Positions 14,988 through 19,580 of a stretch of 19,580 nucleotides of DNA are shown in pieces. Positions within the stretch are counted from its first letter, which is position 1. Each line of letters begins with the position of its first letter. The notes under the pieces were generated by a model. The model did no database searches. It was not told the DNA's origin and saw only the letters and a program-made list of their open reading frames with translations. Position numbers and translations under genes: made by a program. The DNA is from Bacillota bacterium. Its GTDB lineage: Bacteria > Bacillota > Clostridia > Peptostreptococcales > Anaerovoracaceae. The stretch is from the NCBI GenBank assembly GCA_905372035.1, contig CAJPNN010000029.1:1-19580 (forward strand), given 5' to 3'.

Positions 14988-16778
14988 ATGAGAGAATTAA
15001 TGACAGGCAACGAGGCGGTTGCAAGGGGAGCGTATGAGGCGGGTCTGGTATTTGCATCGGCGTATCCCGGGACTCCGAGCACTGAAATTTTGGAAAACTT
15101 ATCAAAGTATAAGGAAGAACTTTATTGTGAGTGGGCACCTAATGAAAAAGTAGCCATGGAGGCAGCGGTAGGAGCTTCGATTGCAGGGGGAAGATCTCTT
15201 TGCGCTATGAAGCATGTAGGGCTTAATGTGGCGGCAGATCCTTTGTTTACATTTGCATACACGGGTGTGACAGGAGGATGTGTAATAGTTTCGGCGGATG
15301 ATCCCGGAATGCACAGTTCGCAAAATGAGCAGGACAACAGAAATTATGCCGTAGCGGCGAGAGTTTTGATGCTTGAGCCTTCAAGCAGTGCTGAAGCTAA
15401 AGAAATGACAAAACTCGCTTTTGAATTGAGTGAAAGATTTGATACGCCCGTGTTGCTCAGACTTACGACAAGAGTTTGTCACAGCAAGGGAATAGTTGAG
15501 CTTGGAGAAAGAGCGGAAGATAAAATTGTAACATACGAGAAAAATATAAGGAAGTATGTGGCAACCCCGGCCAATGCAAAAGTTTTAAGAGTCAATCTTG
15601 AAGACAGACTTAAAGAGATGGAAAACTATTCATCTTTTGATTGCAGTCTTAACTATGAAGAAAGGGATTCTCAAAATTCAAAAATCGGTGTGATAAGTTC
15701 AGGAGTTGCTTATCAATATAGCAAAGAGGTCTTTGAGAAGGAAAACAGTGTCGCATTTTTAAAATTGGGAATGACGTATCCGCTTCCCATGGCTAAGATT
15801 ATGGATTTTGCAAAGAGTGTAGATAAACTTTATGTTGTGGAAGAATGTGACCCTTATATAGAAAGGCAGCTTAAGGAAAACGGTATCAAATGTATAGGAA
15901 AAGAGCTGATTCCGTCATATGATGAACTGAATACCGATATTGTAAGAAAGGCCATATTCGGAAAAGAAAGCGGTTGTTATAAATCCGAACTTGAAGCTGT
16001 AGGAAGACCTCCGGTTATGTGTGCGGGTTGCCCGCACAGAGGATTTTTCTATGCACTTTCAAAAAAGAAAAATGTGATGGTTACAGGAGATATAGGATGT
16101 TATACTCTTGCAGCCTCAGAACCGCTAAACGCCTTGGATACAACGATATGTATGGGAGCGGGACTAAGTGCGGGTCACGGTGCGGCAGTCGTTATGAATA
16201 AATCTGATAATAATATGAGAGTGGTAGGTGTTCTTGGAGATTCAACTTTTTTTCATTCAGGAATAACAAGCCTTATGGATGTCGTATATAATGCAGGAAA
16301 CAGTATTTCCGTGATTTTAGATAACAGGATAACCGCAATGACTGGTCAACAGGAAAATCCGGGAACAGGTTTTACTTTAATGGGAAAACCTGCGGTTGAA
16401 GCGGATATACCCATGATGTGCAAGGCTATAGGTATTAAGGAAAATAATATATATATTGTTAATCCTTTAGTGCTGTCGGAAGTGGATGAGGCCCTTGATG
16501 AATGTTTAGAAAAAGATGAGCCTACAGTTATAATAACAAGATGGCCTTGTGTTTTAAAAAAATTCTCAAATCAAGATATAAAAGAATTTGATTTATCAAA
16601 AAAGGTGTGCAAAATAGATCAGGATAAATGTAAGAATTGTAAACTGTGTGTTAAAACGGGATGTCCTGCCATATACAATACAAAAGACAGAGTGAAAATA
16701 AATCTTGATGCCTGTACGGGATGCAGCGTTTGCATGCAGGTCTGTCCTTTTGATGCTATAAAACTGGAGGTGCTTTGA
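14988..16778 (+). CDS. iorA: Indolepyruvate:ferredoxin oxidoreductase, alpha subunit
   Basis: A 596-residue thiamine-diphosphate enzyme subunit. With IorB it oxidatively decarboxylates aryl pyruvates from aromatic amino acids to aryl-acetyl-CoA, passing electrons to ferredoxin in the cytoplasm. The N-terminal pyrimidine-binding domain opens LMTGNEAVARGA and includes AYPGTPSTEI. The middle segment has PPVMCAGCPHRGFFY (about 340-354). The diphosphate-binding half includes GDIGCYTL (about 367) and GDSTFFHSG (about 417), followed by ITAMTGQQENPGTG. The C-terminal ferredoxin domain (about 540-596) carries two cluster motifs, CKNCKLCVKTGCP and CTGCSVCMQVCP, for two [4Fe-4S] centres. ATG with GAGGTG at seven bases. 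iorB begins two bases after its stop. Complete. Confidence 0.96.
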   Translation: MRELMTGNEAVARGAYEAGLVFASAYPGTPSTEILENLSKYKEELYCEWAPNEKVAMEAAVGASIAGGRSLCAMKHVGLNVAADPLFTFAYTGVTGGCVIVSADDPGMHSSQNEQDNRNYAVAARVLMLEPSSSAEAKEMTKLAFELSERFDTPVLLRLTTRVCHSKGIVELGERAEDKIVTYEKNIRKYVATPANAKVLRVNLEDRLKEMENYSSFDCSLNYEERDSQNSKIGVISSGVAYQYSKEVFEKENSVAFLKLGMTYPLPMAKIMDFAKSVDKLYVVEECDPYIERQLKENGIKCIGKELIPSYDELNTDIVRKAIFGKESGCYKSELEAVGRPPVMCAGCPHRGFFYALSKKKNVMVTGDIGCYTLAASEPLNALDTTICMGAGLSAGHGAAVVMNKSDNNMRVVGVLGDSTFFHSGITSLMDVVYNAGNSISVILDNRITAMTGQQENPGTGFTLMGKPAVEADIPMMCKAIGIKENNIYIVNPLVLSEVDEALDECLEKDEPTVIITRWPCVLKKFSNQDIKEFDLSKKVCKIDQDKCKNCKLCVKTGCPAIYNTKDRVKINLDACTGCSVCMQVCPFDAIKLEVL

Positions 16779-16779
16779 T

Positions 16780-17355
16780 ATGTCGGAAGTTAAAAACATT
16801 TTGCTTGTAGGAGTAGGAGGTCAGGGAACTATTTTGGCAAGTTCGATTTTATCAAAGGGACTTATAGAGGCGGGATATGATGTTAAGATGTCGGAAATAC
16901 ACGGTATGAGCCAAAGGGGAGGGAATGTAAGCACCCAAATAAGATACGGCGAAAAGGTATATTCTCCGATAATCGGAAAAGGAGAAGCCGATGTCATCGT
17001 GGCATTTGAAAAGATGGAAGCTCTGAGATGGATAGAATATTTAAACCCGAAAGGATCAATGGTCATAAATGATTTTGAGATACCGTCGGTACCGATTTTG
17101 ATGGGAAAGAAAGAGTATCCGCCGGGAATTCTTGATGAATTATACTCAAAAGTCAATATTAAAGTTTTTAAGGCGGGAGAAATAGCCAATCAACTGGGAA
17201 ATCCGAAAACCATGAATATAGTTCTTTTAGGATCAATAATAAAGGCTATGAATCTTACACATATCAATTGGGAAAATATAATAAAGAGCAGTGTCAAGAA
17301 AGGATTTGAAGAGGTCAATATAAAAGCACTTAATGCAGGCATGGCACAGGTATAA
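16780..17355 (+). CDS. iorB: Indolepyruvate:ferredoxin oxidoreductase, beta subunit
   Basis: A 191-residue gamma-domain subunit of the 2-oxoacid:ferredoxin oxidoreductase family and partner of IorA. Visible family marks are GVGGQGTILASSIL near the start, the SEIHGMSQRGGNVSTQIRYG segment (about 45-66), and the DVIVAFEKMEALRW strand-helix. It ends after a short helical tail, and length is typical. GGAGG (16766-16770) lies inside the end of iorA, and the ATG starts two bases after the iorA stop, so the pair is translationally linked. A strong terminator 25 bases downstream ends the operon. No aryl-CoA ligase (paaK-like) gene, often near iorAB, is present in this window. Confidence 0.95.
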   Translation: MSEVKNILLVGVGGQGTILASSILSKGLIEAGYDVKMSEIHGMSQRGGNVSTQIRYGEKVYSPIIGKGEADVIVAFEKMEALRWIEYLNPKGSMVINDFEIPSVPILMGKKEYPPGILDELYSKVNIKVFKAGEIANQLGNPKTMNIVLLGSIIKAMNLTHINWENIIKSSVKKGFEEVNIKALNAGMAQV

Positions 17356-17380
17356 AGTAGAGGCATAAGGTAGAAATGAT

Positions 17381-17427
17381 AAAAACCTTGTAAACGTTGG
17401 ATATCAGCGTTTACAAGGTTTGTTTTT
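17381..17427. terminator. Bidirectional terminator between iorB and the tRNA operon
   Basis: A perfect 14-base stem, 17383-17396 against 17408-17421, encloses an 11-base loop. The right side runs into GTTTTT for + strand transcripts from iorB. The left side has AAAAA at 17381-17385, giving a T tract for minus-strand transcripts of the tRNA genes. It sits between two converging units and should stop both. Confidence 0.85.
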
Positions 17428-17428
17428 G

Positions 17429-17504
17429 TGGTTGCGGAGGGAGGACTTGAACCTCCGGCCTCCGGGTTATGAGCCCGACGAGCTACCAACTGCTCTACCC
17501 CGCG
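17429..17504 (-). tRNA. Initiator tRNA-fMet (CAT)
   Basis: A 76-base cloverleaf on the minus strand, with the 3' CCA encoded (17431-17429). The anticodon CAT is at 17471-17469. The first acceptor position is C facing A72, the unpaired end that marks bacterial initiator tRNA. The anticodon stem carries three consecutive G-C pairs (CGGG...CCCG). The T arm GGTTCAAGTCC is intact. It is the last gene of the three-tRNA unit, ahead of the bidirectional terminator. Confidence 0.93.
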
Positions 17505-17544
17505 ATGTCAATGTATGTATATATTAAGTTACAGCTTTCACTTT

Positions 17545-17633
17545 TGGTGCCGGAGACCGGGGTCGAACCGGTACGATCGGTAAGGATCGCAGGATTTTAA
17601 GTCCTGTGCGTCTGCCAATTCCGCCACTCCGGC
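17545..17633 (-). tRNA. tRNA-Leu (TAA)
   Basis: An 89-base class II tRNA on the minus strand with a long variable arm, as expected for leucine, and an encoded CCA. The acceptor stem GCCGGAG pairs with CTCCGGC. The anticodon loop CTTAAAA gives anticodon TAA (17599-17597), reading UUA. The T arm GGTTCGACCCC is intact. It lies two bases downstream of tRNA-Asn and is the middle gene of the operon. Confidence 0.94.
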
Positions 17634-17635
17634 AT

Positions 17636-17710
17636 TGGCTCCGAGGGTGGGGCTCGAACCCACAACCCTCCGGTTAACAGCCGGATGCTCTGCCGTTGAG
17701 CTACCTCGGA
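17636..17710 (-). tRNA. tRNA-Asn (GTT)
   Basis: A 75-base cloverleaf on the minus strand with an encoded CCA. The acceptor TCCGAGG pairs with CCTCGGA, with G as the discriminator base. The anticodon loop CTGTTAA gives GTT (17678-17676). The T arm GGGTTCGAGCCC is intact. It is the first gene of the operon, about 32 bases from the -10 box. Confidence 0.95.
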
Positions 17711-17741
17711 ACAAGCGTCACCGTTCCCGGCGACATCAATC

Positions 17742-17771
17742 ATTATACAACAATTTCACTGTTAATGTCAA
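17742..17771 (-). promoter_or_regulatory. Strong promoter of the Asn-Leu-fMet tRNA operon
   Basis: Read on the minus strand, a perfect TTGACA (17771-17766) and a perfect TATAAT (17747-17742) are separated by 18 bases. Transcription would begin near 17735, about 25 bases before tRNA-Asn. This is the best promoter in the window and fits stable RNA genes. Confidence 0.85.
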
Positions 17772-17785
17772 TATAAAACTGATGT

Positions 17786-17874
17786 TTGTAAAAATATGTT
17801 TTCTTAATTGTCAAGACATATGTTACACTTAGTTGCCAAGACATATGTTATACGATTTAATTGTCGATACATAG
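17786..17874 (+). repeat. Tandem ~25-base repeats, possible remnant of a mobile-element end
   Basis: Units beginning TTG(T/C)CAAGACATATGTTA start at 17808 and 17833 and agree at 19 of the first 21 bases. A shorter degenerate unit (TTGTCGATACATAGC) starts at 17861, and a weaker one at 17786 (TTGTAAAAATATGTTTTCTTA). Each full unit contains the palindrome ACATATGT. Spacings are 22, 25 and 28 bases. No transposase gene is nearby. Some insertion-sequence families, such as IS21, carry repeated transposase-binding sites at their ends, so a relict end is one reading; an operator array for the flavoprotein gene is another. Confidence 0.5.
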
Positions 17875-17971
17875 CTTTACTTTAATAAACAATTCTATAG
17901 ATGTTGACTTTGCAGATGTAAGTTCGTTGAAAAGCATATTTTATGTTGGCAAAGAAAGCTTTTGGTGTTAA
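17861..17971 (+). pseudogene. Short open fragment with an FtsZ T7-loop-like peptide
   Basis: From 17861 an open frame of 36 codons runs to a TAA at 17969-17971 with no usable start or ribosome binding site. It reads LINNSIDVDFADVSSLKS in its middle. VDFADVS is identical to the T7 loop of the FtsZ in this window (around residue 210), but the codons differ at several third positions. It may be the remains of a second, FtsZ-like gene broken at the repeat region, or chance. The promoter of the next gene overlaps its end. The call is weak. Confidence 0.25.
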
Positions 17972-17974
17972 ACT
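17946..17974 (+). promoter_or_regulatory. Promoter of the flavoprotein gene
   Basis: TTGGCA (17946-17951, five of six consensus bases) and TAAACT (17969-17974, four of six) are 17 bases apart, with TG at 17966-17967 giving an extended -10. The start point would be near 17981, about 26 bases before the ATG at 18007. Confidence 0.6.
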
Positions 17975-18006
17975 AAAGAAAAGCATTGAATATAGAGGTG
18001 AAAGTT

Positions 18007-18552
18007 ATGAAAATATTAGTTTTAACGGGAAGTCCGCATAAGCATGGAACATCGGCACTTTTGGCGGACAAGTTTATCGAAGGTGCACTTAGGGGCAATC
18101 ATACCGTTAAAAGAATAGATTGCGGCTTTATTGAGGTTGCACCGTGTATAGGGTGTGATACATGTGTAGAAAACAATAATGTATGTATTTATAAAGATCA
18201 GGAACTGCTGGTATTAAAAGAACTTTTGGAAGCGGATATGGTGGTTTTTGCGACACCTATATACTATTTTTCAATTCCTGCACAGCTAAAAAGAGTAATA
18301 GACAGATTTTATGCGATTAATGAAGTACTTATGAGCAAAAAACTCAAAGTGGTTTTGATGACGACTTGCGGGGACGGAAACTGGGTCACAGAGCCTACCA
18401 TCGGTATGTTTTCCTGTATGTGCAAATATTTGGGGTGGGAAATGGTCGGAAGACTGCATGCCGAATATGTTTATACCCTTGAAGATATGAGAGGAAAAGA
18501 TTATCCTGACAGAGCCTTTCAGATGGGACTTGATACTATGAGGTATATATAA
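18007..18552 (+). CDS. Flavodoxin-fold FMN oxidoreductase, iron-sulfur flavoprotein-like
   Basis: A 181-residue flavodoxin-fold protein. The FMN phosphate loop is TGSPHKHGTSALLADKF (residues 6-22). A second flavin-contact segment, ATPIYYFSIPAQLKRVIDRF, is at about 80-99. Between them is a cysteine group C-X2-C-X2-C-X6-C (CIGCDTCVENNNVC, about 46-59). This spacing fits the compact motif of the iron-sulfur flavoprotein (Isf) family, whose members move electrons from ferredoxin. Many relatives are annotated only as flavodoxin-family NAD(P)H-dependent oxidoreductases, so cluster binding is an inference. Start: ATG 18007, six bases after GAGGTG (17995-18000); an in-frame TTG at 17986 lies upstream of that site and is rejected. 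It stands alone with its own promoter. The substrate is unknown. Confidence 0.85.
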   Translation: MKILVLTGSPHKHGTSALLADKFIEGALRGNHTVKRIDCGFIEVAPCIGCDTCVENNNVCIYKDQELLVLKELLEADMVVFATPIYYFSIPAQLKRVIDRFYAINEVLMSKKLKVVLMTTCGDGNWVTEPTIGMFSCMCKYLGWEMVGRLHAEYVYTLEDMRGKDYPDRAFQMGLDTMRYI

Positions 18553-18585
18553 ACTTTATATGGTGAATGCGGATGGAATGTGATC

Positions 18586-18616
18586 TTGCCGCATAAACTT
18601 GTACGCGGTAAATTTT
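18586..18616 (+). terminator. Possible weak terminator after the flavoprotein gene
   Basis: TTGCCGC (18586-18592) can pair with GCGGTAA (18605-18611), including one G-T pair, around a 12-base loop, followed by ATTTTG. A competing stem, ATGCGG (18567-18572) with CCGCAT (18589-18594), uses the same left arm. The T tract is short. Confidence 0.35.
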
Positions 18617-18637
18617 GTATGATCATGCTGTAGACTC

Positions 18638-18646
18638 TGCTATACA
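18638..18646 (+). promoter_or_regulatory. Possible extended -10 promoter for exoA
   Basis: TGCTATACA (TG at 18638-18639, box at 18641-18646) resembles an extended -10. The nearest -35-like hexamer, TTGTAT at 18615, is 20 bases away, which is too far. It is the best candidate in the 151-base gap before exoA. Confidence 0.3.
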
Positions 18647-18703
18647 GGTTGTATATGAGTGGATTAAGGATCATATATTTATTTTTACGGAGGAATTCCA
18701 AAT

Positions 18704-19456
18704 ATGAAATTTGTAACATGGAATGTTAACGGGTTAAGAGCCTGCATAGAAAAAGGCTTTTACGATTTTATAAAGGCTGAAAATCCTGATGCGGTATGTA
18801 TTCAGGAGATAAAGATGCAGCCTCATCAAGCGGAAATCAAGATGGACGGTTATTATGAGTTTTGGAACAGTGCAGAAAGAAAAGGCTATTCGGGAACTTT
18901 GATCTTCACTAAGAAAAAGCCCGTTGACTGCATATTGGGATTGCCTGATGAAAGTCATAATAATGAGGGACGTCTGATAACTTTGGATATGGGTGATTTT
19001 TATCTTGTAAATCAATATATTCCAAACTCTAAAGAAAAACTTGCAAGACTTGATTATAGACTTGAATACGAAGATGAAGTCAGAAAATATCTGAGCAGTT
19101 TAGATAAAAAGAAACCGGTAGTGATGTGCGGAGATTTGAATGTCGCTCATAATGAAATAGACCTCAAAAATCCCTCAAGTAACAGGCGGAATGCCGGATT
19201 TACGGATGAAGAAAGAAATAAATTTACCAAGCTTTTGGAAGCGGGATTTATAGATGTGTACAGGTATTTTTATCCCGAGGAGAAAGACAAATATACATGG
19301 TGGTCTTATAGATTTAATGCGAGATCAAGAAATGCGGGTTGGAGAATAGATTATTTTGTTATTTCGAAAAGATTTATTGACAGAGTCAAAAGCATAAGGA
19401 TAATGGATGAAGTTTTAGGAAGTGATCATTGCCCTGTGATTATGGAAATAAGCTGA
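18704..19456 (+). CDS. exoA: Exodeoxyribonuclease III / AP endonuclease
   Basis: A 250-residue Mg-dependent enzyme of the ExoIII/APE1 family that incises DNA at abasic sites and trims 3' ends in base-excision repair. Motifs in order: WNVNGLRA with Asn7; QEIK with metal-binding Glu35; the NQYIPNS region; GDLNVAHNEIDL with Asp144 and Asn146; GFTDEER; WWSYRFNARSRNAGWRIDYF; and GSDHCPV with catalytic Asp241 and His242. All expected active-site residues are present, and the length is standard. The ATG follows GGAGG (18689-18693). It has no overlapping neighbour and is followed by a terminator at 19507. Symbol follows Bacillus usage; xth would be the Escherichia coli name. Confidence 0.96.
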   Translation: MKFVTWNVNGLRACIEKGFYDFIKAENPDAVCIQEIKMQPHQAEIKMDGYYEFWNSAERKGYSGTLIFTKKKPVDCILGLPDESHNNEGRLITLDMGDFYLVNQYIPNSKEKLARLDYRLEYEDEVRKYLSSLDKKKPVVMCGDLNVAHNEIDLKNPSSNRRNAGFTDEERNKFTKLLEAGFIDVYRYFYPEEKDKYTWWSYRFNARSRNAGWRIDYFVISKRFIDRVKSIRIMDEVLGSDHCPVIMEIS

Positions 19457-19506
19457 TAAATAGGGCATTATCAGTATTAATTTTTGCGATGAGTTGATGG
19501 AGTAAT

Positions 19507-19568
19507 AGAATTAAGAAGAACACTTAATCACTATTTGAGTGAAAGATGTTTTGCTTAATTCTTTTTTT
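19507..19568 (+). terminator. Terminator after exoA
   Basis: AGAATTAAG (19507-19515) pairs with CTTAATTCT (19554-19562), immediately followed by a T tract to 19568. Inside, CACTTAA (19521-19527) pairs with TTGAGTG (19535-19541) with one G-T pair, giving a two-tier hairpin with an internal loop. It is AT-rich but has a good T tract. Nothing else is recognised to the window end. Confidence 0.6.
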
Positions 19569-19580
19569 ATTGAAGAATTT

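Noticed and set aside
16019..16201. 60-codon + strand frame inside iorA
   Set aside because: It is entirely within iorA in another frame, has no ribosome binding site and shows no family features.
17190..17489. Minus-strand open frame starting VARRAHNPEAGGSSPP
   Set aside because: Its first part is a translation of tRNA-fMet and it then runs antisense to iorB. It is a known artefact of tRNA sequence.
17635..17832. Open frame on the + strand reading GLEPTTLRLTAGCSAVELP
   Set aside because: This is the antisense translation of tRNA-Asn, a well-known false gene in bacterial annotations. The frame covers the tRNA, its promoter and repeats, and has no ribosome binding site.
17808..17874. CRISPR array
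   Set aside because: The repeats are adjacent or nearly so, with spacer-like gaps of only a few bases and rapid decay of the unit; there are no cas genes.

Overview
The window is AT-rich, with frequent AUA and AGA codons, strong AGGAGG-type ribosome binding sites and almost all genes on the + strand. Gene content and order point to a low-GC anaerobic Clostridia-type Firmicute. It has indolepyruvate:ferredoxin oxidoreductase and a clostridial radical SAM protein. It also has both the ylxW-ylxX-sbp-ftsZ order and the ysgA-pheS-pheT-zapA-mutS2 order known from Bacillus. A Family XIII/Peptostreptococcales-like organism is plausible, but this is a guess from style, not a match.

Layout. (1) 1-2964: the end of a division cluster, with two DUF881 proteins (the first cut by the window edge), Sbp, then ftsZ behind its own promoter. 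No ftsA lies between sbp and ftsZ, and no spoIIGA/sigE/sigG follows ftsZ. (2) 3034-10805: a translation and genome-maintenance block: TrmH-type RNA methyltransferase, pheS, pheT, a long zapA, mutS2 and a DUF523 protein. The last three overlap by ATGA junctions, and a terminator follows. (3) 10959-12744: argS with its own promoter. (4) 12874-17355: a CX4CX2C radical SAM protein, a TPR protein of unknown function, and iorA-iorB, tightly spaced and ending at a strong bidirectional terminator. (5) 17429-17771, minus strand: an Asn-Leu-fMet tRNA operon with a near-consensus promoter. (6) 17786-17971: a scar-like stretch with tandem ~25-bp repeats and a short open fragment carrying an FtsZ-like VDFADVS peptide. 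(7) 18007-19568: an Isf/flavodoxin-like flavoprotein and exonuclease III, followed by a terminator.

How they fit together. FtsZ, ZapA, Sbp and the DUF881 proteins serve division and envelope. PheST, ArgS, the TrmH-like enzyme, MutS2 and the tRNAs serve translation and its quality control. IorAB and the flavoprotein are anaerobic redox enzymes. Most of the window is conserved core genome. The least explained parts are the radical SAM-TPR-iorAB cluster and the repeat/relict region beside the tRNA operon. I found no CRISPR array, phage, toxin-antitoxin or defence system, and no clear undescribed system.
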